Shown here: in pieces, positions 37,007-46,620 of the stretch
Layout: each line of letters opens with the position of its first letter
How positions within the stretch are numbered: the first letter of the stretch is position 1
Assembly (NCBI RefSeq): GCF_001040945.1
Contig: NZ_CP011930.1
Coordinates: 3,901,021 to 3,965,020 of the forward strand
Reading direction: 5' to 3'
From: Herbaspirillum seropedicae
GTDB taxonomy: Bacteria; Pseudomonadota; Gammaproteobacteria; Burkholderiales; Burkholderiaceae_D
Length of the DNA stretch: 64,000 nucleotides
Position numbers and translations under genes: made by a program
The notes under the pieces: model-generated
Told to the model about the DNA's origin: nothing
The model's database searches: none
What the model saw: the letters and a program-made list of their open reading frames with translations, nothing else

Positions 37007-38851
37007 ATGTCTTCCACGCCCAGTTCCTCACCCTTGCCTGCCCAGGCAGGCCACCCTGCCGACGACCACGCCGCGGACTCCCCCACCGCCCGCAAATCGG
37101 CCCTGGCGGCGCTGCGCGGCCTGCTGCCTTTCCTGGCGCCCTACAAGAAGCAGTTCCTGCTGGCCGGCCTGGCACTGGTGGTGGCGGCCGCCGCCACGCT
37201 GGCCGTTCCCTATGCCTTCAAGCAGATGATCGACCTGGGCTTTGGCGCGGCCGGCAGCAAGAGCGCCAGCCACATCAACCTGTACTTCCTGGCGCTGTTC
37301 GGCGTGGCCTGCATCCTGGGCGTGGCCACGGCGCTGCGCTTCTACATGGTGTCGTGGCTGGGCGAACGCGTCACGGCCGACCTGCGCAGCGCCGTCTATG
37401 CGCACGTGGTCACGCAGAGCCCCGAGTTCTTCGAGACTACCAAGACCGGCGAAGTACTCTCGCGCCTGACCACCGACACCACCCTCATCCAGACCCTGGT
37501 GGGCACCAGCATTTCCATGGCCCTGCGCAATGCGCTGCTGTTCATCGGCGGCATGAGCATGCTCTTCTTTACCAGCGCCAGGCTGACCTCGATCATCATC
37601 GTCATGCTGGCGGCGGTGGTGCTGCCCATCGTCTTCTACGGCCGCCGCGTGCGCAAGCTCTCGCGCGCTTCCCAGGACCGCGTGGCCGACGCCTCGGCCA
37701 TGGCCGGCGAAATCCTCAACGCCATGCCGACCGTGCAAGCCTTCACCCATGAAGAGATCGAGGCGCGCCGCTTCGCCCAGTCGGTCGAGCGTGCCTTCGG
37801 GACAGCGATGGAACGCGTGCGCGCGCGCTCGCTGCTGACGGTGGTGGCCATCCTGCTGGTGTTCGGCGCGATTGTCTTCGTGCTCTGGCTGGGTGCGCAC
37901 GCGGTGATGGAGGGCAGCATGAGTGGCGGCGAACTGGGCCAGTTCATCCTCTACGCCTCGCTGGTAGCGGGCTCGCTGGGAGCACTCTCGGAAGTGATGG
38001 GCGATACCCAGCGCGCAGCCGGCGCCACCGAGCGCCTGCTCGATCTGCTGGCGGCGCACTCGCCGGTGCAGTCGGTACTGCTGCCCGAAAAGCTGCCGCC
38101 GCGTACCGCCAACGGCGCCGCGCTGACGGTGCAGGGGGTGGACTTCCACTATCCCTCGCGTCCCGGCCATCCCTCGCTGACGCAACTGTCGCTGACAGTG
38201 CAGCCGGGCGAGACGGTCGCCATCGTCGGGCCCTCCGGGGCGGGCAAGACCACGCTGTTCCAGCTGCTGCTGCGCTTCTATGATCCGCAGCAGGGCCAGA
38301 TCCTCCTCGATGGCGTCGATATCCGCTACCTGGACTTGCAGGCCCTGCGCGGCGCCATCGGCATCGTGCCACAGGATACGGTGATCTTCTCGGCCAATGC
38401 CATGGAAAACATCCGCTTCGGACGCCCTGAGGCCAGCGACGCCGAGGTCATCGCCGCCGCCCAGATGGCCGCCGCGCACGAGTTCATCGAACGCCTGCCC
38501 GGCAGCTATGCCTGTTTCCTGGGCGAGCGCGGCGTGCGCCTCTCCGGTGGCCAGCGCCAGCGCATCGCCATTGCCCGCGCATTGTTGAAGAATCCGCCGC
38601 TGCTGTTGCTGGACGAAGCCACCAGCGCCCTGGACGCCGAATCCGAACGACTGGTGCAAGGCGCTCTGGAAGCGGCCATGGTGGGCCGCACCACCCTGGT
38701 CATCGCGCACCGTCTGGCGACGGTGCAGCGGGCTGATCGCATCATCGTGCTGGAGCATGGCCGCATCGTCGAGAGCGGCACCCATGCCGAGCTGGTGGCG
38801 CGCGACGGCCTCTATGCCGGACTGGCGGCGCTGCAGTTCCAGACGCAATGA
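37007..38851 (+). CDS. ABC exporter, fused membrane and ATPase domains (MsbA/ABCB type)
   Basis: A 614-residue half-transporter. A type IV exporter membrane domain with six spans lies at about residues 35-330. The nucleotide-binding domain at about 360-605 carries Walker A GPSGAGKTTLF, signature [17 protein letters not shown] and Walker B LLLLDEATSALDAES. It would act as a homodimer. Substrate cannot be predicted; the family includes lipid, peptide and drug exporters. It starts at ATG 37007 and is not obviously in an operon. Confidence 0.9.
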   Translation: MSSTPSSSPLPAQAGHPADDHAADSPTARKSALAALRGLLPFLAPYKKQFLLAGLALVVAAAATLAVPYAFKQMIDLGFGAAGSKSASHINLYFLALFGVACILGVATALRFYMVSWLGERVTADLRSAVYAHVVTQSPEFFETTKTGEVLSRLTTDTTLIQTLVGTSISMALRNALLFIGGMSMLFFTSARLTSIIIVMLAAVVLPIVFYGRRVRKLSRASQDRVADASAMAGEILNAMPTVQAFTHEEIEARRFAQSVERAFGTAMERVRARSLLTVVAILLVFGAIVFVLWLGAHAVMEGSMSGGELGQFILYASLVAGSLGALSEVMGDTQRAAGATERLLDLLAAHSPVQSVLLPEKLPPRTANGAALTVQGVDFHYPSRPGHPSLTQLSLTVQPGETVAIVGPSGAGKTTLFQLLLRFYDPQQGQILLDGVDIRYLDLQALRGAIGIVPQDTVIFSANAMENIRFGRPEASDAEVIAAAQMAAAHEFIERLPGSYACFLGERGVRLSGGQRQRIAIARALLKNPPLLLLDEATSALDAESERLVQGALEAAMVGRTTLVIAHRLATVQRADRIIVLEHGRIVESGTHAELVARDGLYAGLAALQFQTQ

Positions 38852-38927
38852 CGACCGCGCCGACGCGTCCGCGCAAAATCGCCTAGACTGCGGCTTTTGC
38901 CAGCCAACGACATGACCGGAGTCCTGC

Positions 38928-40046
38928 ATGAGTAGCCACCTGTTCTCGCCCCTGCCCCTGCGCGGCGTAACCCTGCCCAACCGCATCGCCGTTTCGCCGA
39001 TGTGCCAGTATTCGGCCGAAGACGGCTTCGTCAACGATTGGCACCTGGTGCACCTGGGCAGCCGCGCCGTGGGCGGCGCCGGGCTGGTGCTCATGGAAGC
39101 CACCGCGGTGGTCGCCGAGGGCCGCATCAGCAGCGCCGACCTGGGCATCTGGAAGGATGAACACATCGCGCCGCTGCGCCGGATCACCCGCTTCATCGAG
39201 CAGCAAGGCGCGGTGCCCGGCATCCAGCTGGCCCATGCCGGCCGCAAGTCCAGCATCTTGCGCCCCTGGGACGGCCCCGCCGGCAGCGTGCCGCCCTCCG
39301 CCGGCGGCTGGACGCCGCAAGCGCCATCGGCACTGCCTTTCGACGATGGCTACAGCACGCCGCAGGCGATGAGCGTGGAACAGATCGGCGCCCTGGTGCA
39401 AGCCTTTGCCGACGCCGCCCAACGCGCCCTTGCCGCCGGCTTCAAGGTGATCGAACTGCACGGTGCGCACGGCTACCTGGGCCACCAGTTCCTCTCGCCG
39501 CTGAGCAACCAGCGCTCCGATGAGTATGGCGGCAGCTTCGAGAACCGCATCCGCTTCCTCCTGGAGATCACCCGCGCCACGCGCGCGGTCTGGCCTGAAG
39601 AACTGCCACTGCTGGTGCGCCTGTCGGCCACCGACTGGGTCGACGGCGGCTGGACGCCCGAGGAAACCGTCACGCTCTCGCAGCGCCTGCGCGAGTTGGG
39701 AGTGGACCTGGTGGATGTCTCCAGCGGCGGCAATGCCCCCAAGGCCGTCATTCCGGTCGGCCCCGGCTACCAGACCAGCTTTGCCGCCCGCGTGAAGGCC
39801 GAGGCCGGCATCGCCAGCGGCGCGGTGGGCATGATCACCGACGCCATCCAGGCCGAACACATCCTGCGCACCGGTCAGGCCGACCTGGTGCTACTGGCGC
39901 GCGAACTGCTGCGCGATCCGTACTGGCCGTTGCATGCCGCGCAGCAATTGCGCGAAGAGGTGGCCTGGCCGCCGCAATATGTACGGGCGGCGTCCAGCAA
40001 GACGCCGTTGCGGCCGGAGGTGCAATACGGTTTGAAGGAACAATGA
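38928..40046 (+). CDS. Old yellow enzyme-type NADPH/flavin oxidoreductase (YqjM class)
   Basis: A 372-residue FMN-binding TIM-barrel enzyme. ISPMCQYS-like VSPMCQYSAEDG contains the Cys typical of the thermophilic-like/YqjM subclass. QLAHAGRKSS and ELHGAHGYLGHQFLSP carry the substrate- and FMN-binding His residues, and NQRSDEYGGSFENR is the family signature. Such enzymes reduce activated C=C bonds of enals, enones or nitro compounds. The physiological substrate is unknown. Ribosome site around CCGGAG precedes the ATG. Confidence 0.92.
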   Translation: MSSHLFSPLPLRGVTLPNRIAVSPMCQYSAEDGFVNDWHLVHLGSRAVGGAGLVLMEATAVVAEGRISSADLGIWKDEHIAPLRRITRFIEQQGAVPGIQLAHAGRKSSILRPWDGPAGSVPPSAGGWTPQAPSALPFDDGYSTPQAMSVEQIGALVQAFADAAQRALAAGFKVIELHGAHGYLGHQFLSPLSNQRSDEYGGSFENRIRFLLEITRATRAVWPEELPLLVRLSATDWVDGGWTPEETVTLSQRLRELGVDLVDVSSGGNAPKAVIPVGPGYQTSFAARVKAEAGIASGAVGMITDAIQAEHILRTGQADLVLLARELLRDPYWPLHAAQQLREEVAWPPQYVRAASSKTPLRPEVQYGLKEQ

Positions 40047-40147
40047 CACGCTGCATTGCTGCAACCAGTCGGACTGCGTAGCCACGCCTTCGATACGATC
40101 CTGGCGGATCTACTCAGGACGAACGGCATGCGATGGATCGTTCATGA

Positions 40148-40191
40148 AAAAATGCCGATCAGTTCTACACTGTGAACTGATCGGCATTTTT
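40148..40191. terminator. Bidirectional intrinsic terminator
   Basis: An 18-bp perfect stem (40148-40165 with 40174-40191), core TGCCGATCAGTTC, flanked by A and T runs. It serves both the plus-strand oxidoreductase and the minus-strand DedA gene. Confidence 0.92.
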
Positions 40192-40216
40192 CTTGCCCTG
40201 AAGCCGGACCGCGCAA

Positions 40217-40858
40217 TCAGCCCGGACGACGCTTGTGGCGGATGTATTCGATGATGCCCGGCAGGATGGACAGGATCACGATGGCCACGATCAAGAGGCT
40301 CAGGTTCTTCTTCACGATGGGCATGTTGCCGAAGAAATAGCCGGCATACGCGAAGCTAGCGACCCAGGCGATACCGCCGACGACGTTGTAGAGGAAGAAG
40401 CGGGTATAGGTCATCGCGCCCACACCGGCAACGAAGGGCGCAAAGGTGCGCACGATGGGGGCGAAGCGGGCAATGATGATGGCCTTGCCGCCGTGCTTCT
40501 CGAAGAAGGCATGGGTCTTGTCCAGGTACTCCTTCTTGAAGATGCGTGAATTGGGCTTGTCGAAGACCTTGATGCCCAGCATCTTGCCGATCTGGTAGTT
40601 GGTGCTATCGCCCAGGATGGCGGCCACGATCAGGGTCAGCACCATCAGGTTGATATCGTAGGCGCCGGTGGCGGCCAGCGCACCGGTGACGAACAGCAGC
40701 GAGTCGCCCGGCAGGATGGGCGTGACCACCAGGCCGGTTTCGCAGAAGATGATCAGGAACAGGATCAGGAACAGCCAGGGTCCATAGGAAGCGGCCAGCT
40801 CGGCCAGGTGACGGTCGATATGGACGATGAAATCGACCAGGAACAGAAGAATATCCAT
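40217..40858 (-). CDS. DedA family membrane protein
   Basis: A 213-residue integral membrane protein of the DedA/SNARE-associated (VTT) superfamily. It has [43 protein letters not shown] and [20 protein letters not shown], where the acidic and arginine residues conserved in DedA proteins are intact. Family members affect membrane potential, cell division and recycling of undecaprenyl phosphate or phosphatidylethanolamine. I use the ATG at 40858 ([18 protein letters not shown]); the longer frame has no family resemblance. Confidence 0.92.
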   Translation of the reverse strand: MDILLFLVDFIVHIDRHLAELAASYGPWLFLILFLIIFCETGLVVTPILPGDSLLFVTGALAATGAYDINLMVLTLIVAAILGDSTNYQIGKMLGIKVFDKPNSRIFKKEYLDKTHAFFEKHGGKAIIIARFAPIVRTFAPFVAGVGAMTYTRFFLYNVVGGIAWVASFAYAGYFFGNMPIVKKNLSLLIVAIVILSILPGIIEYIRHKRRPG

Positions 40859-41137
40859 AAAGCCTGAAAATGAGAGAAAGCGGCATTGTACCAACTGCTC
40901 ACGTCGCTCCTGCAAAAAAATCCCGCCTCCACAAAACGCCCTGCAAGCCTTGCCGGGCAAGCTCTTCAGTAGGCCGTCAGACTTGCAAAGCGGCGCCTGA
41001 CGCCGTCTTGCATTTCTTTACCAGCCTATCCCCGCAAGTTGTCGCCACGGGCTCCGATATCAGTCACAGGCAGCGCAGCGCGCTTGCCACTGCCGACCGA
41101 ACTTTCCATCCACCGCCGCAAGCGCACCCCGGAGAAC

Positions 41138-41455
41138 ATGATGAAGACCCCACTGCTGCATCTGCTGGACAAGACCCTGGACGCCCTCCCCCTGACCGCT
41201 GCGGCCATCTGCTTGACTGTACTCTCCTGCATCCTCTCGGGAGTGATGCGAGATCTGCTGCTGCAGGCCGATCTCGACATGCTGGCCGCCGCCGTGGCGC
41301 TGCTGCCGCTGACGACGGTCTTGCTGGCCTTTGGCTGGAGCATGCGCTCGCCGCGCCAGCGCTTCCCACGTCGGCAGCGCTCGCCGCGCCAGACCGAGGT
41401 GGAGCGGCGCAAGGCCCTGCTGCGCGCTACCTACGATATCGAAGAACGTTCCTGA
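41138..41455 (+). CDS. Small hypothetical membrane protein
   Basis: A 105-residue protein with two hydrophobic segments (about 17-38, LPLTAAAICLTVLSCILSGVM, and 48-69) and a basic, Arg-rich C-terminal tail that should be cytoplasmic. A good ribosome site (GGAGAAC) precedes an ATGATG pair. I do not recognise a family. It is flanked by a divergent dedA gene and a convergent gntR-type gene. Confidence 0.65.
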   Translation: MMKTPLLHLLDKTLDALPLTAAAICLTVLSCILSGVMRDLLLQADLDMLAAAVALLPLTTVLLAFGWSMRSPRQRFPRRQRSPRQTEVERRKALLRATYDIEERS

Positions 41456-41485
41456 CACCCCGTCTGCGGCTGCCCCGACGCTGCC

Positions 41486-42190
41486 TCAGTCGGGCAGGCC
41501 GTCGCCGGCCAGGATCATCTCGGCGGCGCTGAGCAAGTCGCCTTCCAGCCCGGCGCGGGCTTTTTCTGGCGAGCCCGCGCGCAAGCCCTCCAGCAGCCGC
41601 GCATGGTGAACCAGCGCCGGCGCTTCGGCCAGGCGCCGCGAACCGGCGCGCAGGTCGAGGTTGATCACCGGCCCGACCTGCAGCCACAACCCGGCGATCA
41701 GGTCCACCAGGGTCGGCATGCCCGACCCCTGATAGGCGGCAAAATGCAATTGCTTGTTCAGGCGGATGACCAGGTCCACATTGGGCCTCTTGCGCTTCAT
41801 CTCGACCGACAGGGTGTCATGCAGACGCGCCACTTGCTCCAGTCCCACCGCATCGATATGGCGGGCGGCATGTTCGATGGCCAAGCCCTCCAGCGCCAAT
41901 CTGATCTTCAGCAATTCACGAAACTTGCCCTTGGTCATGAGCGGCACCCGCATGGCGCGGTTGGGCAGGATTTCCAGCGCGCCCTCGGCGGCCAGCTGGC
42001 GCACTGCTTCGCGCACCGGCATCGGACTGGTGCCCAGTGCATCGGCCAGGCCCTTGAGCGTGAGCTTCTGACCGGGCCGCACCTGCCCCGCCTGGATCAG
42101 CTCGCACAGGTCCTGATACACCCGCTCGGACAGCGTGGCGTGCTGGATCTTGCGCATGGTGGAAAGGTCGGCGATGAGGGTCGGGTCCAT
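41486..42190 (-). CDS. GntR family transcriptional regulator (FadR/FCD subfamily)
   Basis: A 234-residue regulator. The winged-helix domain (LSERVYQDLCELIQAGQVRPGQKL, then GTSPMPVREAVRQLAAEGALEI) is followed by an all-helical FCD ligand domain. I prefer the ATG at 42190, since TATAAT on the minus strand (42216-42221) would place the transcription start between it and the alternative TTG at 42226. It is divergent from the SDR-BKACE genes, and a palindrome near their promoter is its probable operator. The inducer is likely a pathway substrate or intermediate. Confidence 0.9.
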   Translation of the reverse strand: MDPTLIADLSTMRKIQHATLSERVYQDLCELIQAGQVRPGQKLTLKGLADALGTSPMPVREAVRQLAAEGALEILPNRAMRVPLMTKGKFRELLKIRLALEGLAIEHAARHIDAVGLEQVARLHDTLSVEMKRKRPNVDLVIRLNKQLHFAAYQGSGMPTLVDLIAGLWLQVGPVINLDLRAGSRRLAEAPALVHHARLLEGLRAGSPEKARAGLEGDLLSAAEMILAGDGLPD

Positions 42191-42376
42191 GGCGATGTGT
42201 GAAAATTTTTTGCGGATTATATCCAAGCACTGCGCAGACCACTGACCGGACTATCGCGCCCAACCAGCCGTCCGCCCAGCCAAACTATCTGACCTTGCCG
42301 CAAAAGCCGCCTGCAGCCTGCCCGGGCGGCCGCTTTCCCGCGGCATGCCACTGTCCCTGCGGTCAGGAATGGCGAG

Positions 42377-42405
42377 TTGACGCTCCTGATTCTATTCAAT
42401 ACATT
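42377..42405 (+). promoter_or_regulatory. Sigma-70 promoter of the SDR-BKACE operon
   Basis: TTGACG (42377-42382), 17-base spacer, TACATT (42400-42405). The start point is expected near 42412, on the edge of the palindrome described next. Confidence 0.65.
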
Positions 42406-42411
42406 TGATCA

Positions 42412-42431
42412 CATGTCAAATAAATGACATG
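42412..42431. promoter_or_regulatory. Palindromic operator candidate for the GntR regulator
   Basis: CATGTCA (42412-42418) and TGACATG (42425-42431) form a perfect inverted repeat with a 6-base AT spacer. It sits at the predicted transcription start, where a bound repressor would block initiation. Overlapping TTTGA/TCAAA arms (42404-42420) extend the symmetry. Confidence 0.6.
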
Positions 42432-42518
42432 CAAACGATATCCGCAGACCGCAAGGGATCGGCGCCCCACCTGGCCGACGCGCCCCTGCGCGACCACACA
42501 AGGCAAGGACATCTCCTC

Positions 42519-43304
42519 ATGGACCTGAATCTGAAAGACCAGAAAGTCATCGTCACCGCCGGCGCCCAAGGTATCGGCCTGGCCATCACGGCCGCCTTCG
42601 TGGAGGCCGGCGCACACGTCCACATCTGTGACGTCAGCGAGGACTTCCTCGCCAGCGCACGCGCACGCTTCGGCCACGCCCCGGTCAGCTACAGCCGCAC
42701 CGACGTCAGCAGCGAGCGCGAGGTCGACGCCATGTTCGCCGACCTCGCGCAGCGCTGGAGCGGCAGGCTGGACGTGCTGATCAACAATGCCGGCATCGCC
42801 GGCCCCACCTCGCCGGTGGAAGAAGTGGCACTGTCCGACTGGGACCAGACCCTTGCCGTCAACCTCACCGGCCCCTTCCTCTGCACCCGCCGCGCCGTGC
42901 CCCTGCTCAAGAAGAACGGCGGCGGCGCCATCGTCAACATCTCCTCGGTGGCGGGCCGGCTGGGCTTTGCGCTGCGCACGCCCTATTCGGCTTCCAAGTA
43001 TGGCGTCATCGGACTGACCGAGACCTGGGCTATCGAACTGGGGCCGTCCCACATCCGCGTCAACGCCGTGCTGCCGGGCATCGTCGAGGGCGCGCGGCAG
43101 GAACGCATCGTCGCCGCCAAGGCGGCCGCCTATGGCATCGGGCATGAAGAGATGCGCCAGCGCTTGCTGTCCAGGGTCTCGCTGCGCAAGATGGTCACGG
43201 CCGAGGACATCGCCAACCAGGTCATCTTCCTCTGTTCCCCTGCAGGCGCGAGCATCAGCGGTCAAAGCCTGTCGGTGTGCGGCAATGTCGAAGTGCTGGG
43301 GTGA
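42519..43304 (+). CDS. Short-chain dehydrogenase/reductase
   Basis: A 261-residue classical SDR. The NAD(P) motif is TAGAQGIG (first Gly of TGxxxGIG replaced by Ala-Gly order), NNAG follows, and catalytic Ser/Tyr/Lys lie in ISSVAGRLGFALRTPYSASKYG. I use the ATG at 42519 (MDLNLKDQKVIV); the longer frame starts inside the operator. It is probably co-transcribed with the following BKACE gene, which suggests it oxidises a 3-hydroxy acid to a 3-keto acid for cleavage. That link is inference. Confidence 0.88.
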   Translation: MDLNLKDQKVIVTAGAQGIGLAITAAFVEAGAHVHICDVSEDFLASARARFGHAPVSYSRTDVSSEREVDAMFADLAQRWSGRLDVLINNAGIAGPTSPVEEVALSDWDQTLAVNLTGPFLCTRRAVPLLKKNGGGAIVNISSVAGRLGFALRTPYSASKYGVIGLTETWAIELGPSHIRVNAVLPGIVEGARQERIVAAKAAAYGIGHEEMRQRLLSRVSLRKMVTAEDIANQVIFLCSPAGASISGQSLSVCGNVEVLG

Positions 43305-43390
43305 CCGCCCATCCAGGCCAACAGGAAAAACCAGCGCAACACCCCATCCCATCCCCCCCTACAACTACGCAGATCAAAGGAGCACACAGC

Positions 43391-44323
43391 ATGGCCCAGC
43401 CGCGAAAAGTCATCATCACCTGCGCCGTCACCGGCGCCATCCATACGCCCTCGATGTCCCCCTATCTGCCGGTGACACCCGAGCAGATCCGCGACGAAGC
43501 CCTGGCCGCCGCCGAAGCCGGGGCGGCCATCGTCCACCTGCATGCGCGCGATCCCGGCAACGGCAAACCCACGCAGGACCCGGACGCGTTCCGCAAGTTC
43601 CTGCCGCAGATCAAGGCCCGCTCCAACGTGGTGATCAATCTCACCACCGGCGGCGCGCCCACCATGGGCGTGGAAGAACGCCTGCAACCGGCCTTGCAGT
43701 TGAAGCCCGAGGTGGCGTCGCTGAACATGGGCTCGATGAACTTCGGGCTGTATGAAATGCTCAACCGCTTCAAGGACTTCAAGTACGACTGGGAACAGCC
43801 CTACCTGGCCGGCTCGGACGACCGCATCTTCCGCAACACCTTCAAGGACATCGCCTACATCCTGGAATCCTGCAGCGCCAACCAGACCCGCTTCGAGATC
43901 GAGTGCTACGACATCGGCCATCTCTACACGGCGGCGCATTTCATCGATCGCGGGCTGATCAAGCCGCCCTTCCTGATCCAGTCGGTGTTCGGCCTGCGCG
44001 GCGGCATCGGCAATGATGTGGAAGACGTCATGCACATGAAGCGCACCGCCGACCGCCTGTTTGGCCAGGACTACTTCTGGTCGGTACTGGGCGCCGGGCG
44101 CGGCCAGATTCCGATTGCCACGATGGCCGCCGCCATGGGCGGACATACCCGCGTGGGGCTGGAGGATTCGCTCTGGGACGGCCCCGGCAAGCTGGCCAGG
44201 AGCAATGCCGACCAGGTGCGCCGCATCCGCACCGTGATCGAAGCGCTCTCGCTGGAAGTGGCCAGCCCCGAGGACGCCCGCGCCATGCTCAAGCTCAAGG
44301 GCGGCGACCAGGTCGGTTTCTGA
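43391..44323 (+). CDS. Beta-keto acid cleavage enzyme (BKACE, DUF849)
   Basis: A 310-residue zinc-dependent TIM-barrel enzyme. Family enzymes condense a beta-keto acid with acetyl-CoA, giving acetoacetate and a new CoA ester. Signature stretches are [36 protein letters not shown] (zinc-binding HLH), INLTTGG, and [13 protein letters not shown]. The ATG at 43391 follows AAAGGAG; the 38-residue upstream extension is unlikely. The natural substrate (3-keto-5-aminohexanoate, dehydrocarnitine or another) cannot be told. Second gene of the GntR-controlled unit. Confidence 0.9.
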   Translation: MAQPRKVIITCAVTGAIHTPSMSPYLPVTPEQIRDEALAAAEAGAAIVHLHARDPGNGKPTQDPDAFRKFLPQIKARSNVVINLTTGGAPTMGVEERLQPALQLKPEVASLNMGSMNFGLYEMLNRFKDFKYDWEQPYLAGSDDRIFRNTFKDIAYILESCSANQTRFEIECYDIGHLYTAAHFIDRGLIKPPFLIQSVFGLRGGIGNDVEDVMHMKRTADRLFGQDYFWSVLGAGRGQIPIATMAAAMGGHTRVGLEDSLWDGPGKLARSNADQVRRIRTVIEALSLEVASPEDARAMLKLKGGDQVGF

Positions 44324-44480
44324 GCGGGCGCTGCCCTGGCCAGGCCGGAGCCGCAAGGGTCTCCGGCTGGCTGCCCCTCCTTGCTGCAATGACAAGCTGG
44401 CCGGCCATCGGGTGCCGGGCGTGCCGATACGCTACAATCCCCCATCTTCCGGCCTAGCGGCCAGCCTCCCAGACATTGCA

Positions 44481-45452
44481 ATGAAACAATATCAAGACCT
44501 GATCCAGGACGTGCTCGAGAACGGCTCCTGGCAAGACAACCGCACCGGCATCCGCACCCTGAGCATCCCCGGCGCGATGATGCGCTTCGACCTGCAGAAG
44601 GGTTTTCCGGCGGTGACCACCAAGCGCCTGGCCTTCAAGTCGGTGGTGGGCGAGCTGTGCGGCTTCCTGCGCGCCACCCGCAGCGCGGCTGACTTCCGCG
44701 CGCTGGGCTGCAAGGTCTGGGACCAGAACGCCAATGAAAACGCCGACTGGCTGGCCAATCCCTTCCGCAGCGGCGCCGATGACCTGGGTCCGGTCTACGG
44801 TGTGCAATGGCGTCAATGGCCGGCCTACAAGCTGATCGACGCGGCCCACACTACGCAGATCGAGGCCGCCCGCAGCAAGGGCTTTGCCATCGTGTCGTCG
44901 CTGCAGGATGAGGGCGTGGAGAAGGTATTGCTCTACAAGGCCGTAGACCAGTTGCGCGAATGCCTGGACACCATCGTCAACAATCCCGGCAGCCGCCGCA
45001 TCCTCTTCCATGGCTGGAACTGCGCCGTGCTCGACGAAGTCGCCCTGCCGGCCTGCCATCTGCTGTACCAGTTCCTGCCCAACCAGAGCACCGGCGAGAT
45101 CTCGCTCTGCCTGTACGTGCGCAGCAATGACATCGGCCTGGGCACGCCCTTCAACCTGGCCGAAGGCGCGGCGCTGCTGCACCTGGTGGCGCGCCTGACC
45201 GGTTACAAGCCGCGCTGGTTCAGCTACTTCGTGGGTGACGCCCATATCTACGAAAACCATATCGACATGGTCAAGGAGCAGCTGACGCGCGCGCCCTACC
45301 CGCTGCCGCAACTGGAGATCGCCGACCGCGTGCCCGAATTCGCCCGCACCGGGCGCTACGAGCCGCAGTGGCTGGAACTGGTCGAGCCATCCGACTTCTC
45401 GCTGGTGAACTACCAGCACCATGCACCGCTGACCGCGCCCATGGCGGTCTGA
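44481..45452 (+). CDS. thyA: Thymidylate synthase
   Basis: A 323-residue enzyme that methylates dUMP to dTMP using methylene-tetrahydrofolate. The catalytic Cys is in [10 protein letters not shown] (about 192). Dihydrofolate and dUMP motifs are [11 protein letters not shown] and [21 protein letters not shown], and the end is [11 protein letters not shown]. It is about 60 residues longer than E. coli ThyA because of an insertion in the region 85-150, as in other long-form enzymes. The ATG at 44481 is chosen by family start ([15 protein letters not shown]); the ribosome site is weak. folA lies about 8.7 kb downstream. Confidence 0.95.
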   Translation: MKQYQDLIQDVLENGSWQDNRTGIRTLSIPGAMMRFDLQKGFPAVTTKRLAFKSVVGELCGFLRATRSAADFRALGCKVWDQNANENADWLANPFRSGADDLGPVYGVQWRQWPAYKLIDAAHTTQIEAARSKGFAIVSSLQDEGVEKVLLYKAVDQLRECLDTIVNNPGSRRILFHGWNCAVLDEVALPACHLLYQFLPNQSTGEISLCLYVRSNDIGLGTPFNLAEGAALLHLVARLTGYKPRWFSYFVGDAHIYENHIDMVKEQLTRAPYPLPQLEIADRVPEFARTGRYEPQWLELVEPSDFSLVNYQHHAPLTAPMAV

Positions 45453-45513
45453 GCCCCCTGTGCAAGCCAGGCTGGCCGCACGCCAGCCGGCCTGCGCCTC
45501 CCTGGAGACATGC

Positions 45514-46584
45514 ATGCACACTCCCACCCCACTGATGCAACGACTGGGCCTGGCCCATCCCATCATCCAGGCACCGATGGCGGGCAGCTCCACCGTGGTC
45601 ATGGCTGCCGCCGCCTCCAATGCGGGCGCGCTGGGTTCGCTGGCGCTGGGCGCGTCCAATGCCGAGCAAGCCCGCGAGGCGCTGGCGCAATTGCATGCGC
45701 TGACCGAAAAACCCTATAACATCAATGTCTTCTGTCACCAGCCCGCCGTGCTGGACAGCGAGCGCGATCGCGCCTGGCTGGCCCATCTGCAACCGCTGCT
45801 GGACGAGTTCGGCGGTCGTATCGCCGCGCCTTTGAAGGAGATCTACCAAAGCTTCAACGCCGACACCCAGATGCAACAGGTGGTGCTGGAACATGCGCCT
45901 GCCGTGGTCAGCTTCCACTTCGGTCTGCCGCCTGCTGACGTGATCGGCGCGCTCAGGCAGGCCGGTATATTGCTGATGGCCACCGCGACCAATCTGGATG
46001 AAGCGCGCCAGATCGAGGCCGCCGGGCTGGACGCCATCGTCGCCCAAGGCTTCGAAGCGGGCGGTCATCGCGGCATCTTCGACCCAACCAAGGATGAACA
46101 GATCGGCAGCTTCGCGCTGCTGCGCCTGCTGGTGCAGCACACCCGGCTGCCGGTGATCGCGGCCGGCGGCATCATGGATGGCCACGGCATTGCGGCCGCG
46201 CTGCAGCTGGGCGCGCAGGCGGTGCAGATGGGCACCGCCTTCCTGTTGACGCGCGAATCGAACGCCAATGCGTCCTACCGCGCCCTGCTCAAGAGCCCGC
46301 GCGCGCAGCATACCCGCGTCACCGCAGCCATTTCGGGCCGGCCTGCGCGCGGCATCGTCAACCGCTTCATGGAAGAAATCGATACCCCCGCCGCGCCGCC
46401 GATCCCGGCCTACCCGGCCGCCTACGACGCTGGCAAGCAACTGCATGCGCTGGCCGCGGCCAGGGACGTGCATGAGTTCGGCGCGCACTGGGCCGGCCAG
46501 GGCGCGGCGCTCATCCGCGATGGCTATACGGTGGCGGAACTGGTGCACCTGCTGGTGCAGGAGTGGCAAGCCCAGCAGGCCTGA
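45514..46584 (+). CDS. Nitronate monooxygenase-like flavoprotein
   Basis: A 356-residue FMN TIM-barrel protein of the NMO/2-nitropropane dioxygenase family. It has HPIIQAPMAGSSTVVMAAAASNAGALGSL, PYNINVFCHQPA, IVAQGFEAGGHRG (conserved His) and PVIAAGGIMDGHGIAAALQLGAQAVQMGTAFLL. It would oxidise toxic alkyl nitronates such as propionate 3-nitronate. The ATG at 45514 follows TGGAGA. Located 61 bases after thyA, possibly on the same transcript. Confidence 0.9.
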   Translation: MHTPTPLMQRLGLAHPIIQAPMAGSSTVVMAAAASNAGALGSLALGASNAEQAREALAQLHALTEKPYNINVFCHQPAVLDSERDRAWLAHLQPLLDEFGGRIAAPLKEIYQSFNADTQMQQVVLEHAPAVVSFHFGLPPADVIGALRQAGILLMATATNLDEARQIEAAGLDAIVAQGFEAGGHRGIFDPTKDEQIGSFALLRLLVQHTRLPVIAAGGIMDGHGIAAALQLGAQAVQMGTAFLLTRESNANASYRALLKSPRAQHTRVTAAISGRPARGIVNRFMEEIDTPAAPPIPAYPAAYDAGKQLHALAAARDVHEFGAHWAGQGAALIRDGYTVAELVHLLVQEWQAQQA

Positions 46585-46620
46585 GCATTGACCTGAGGAG
46601 CAGCCTGAGACCGCGCCTGC

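Noticed and set aside
37028..39256. 742-codon minus-strand ORF
   Set aside because: Spans two clear plus-strand genes (ABC exporter and old yellow enzyme) and has no domain of its own.
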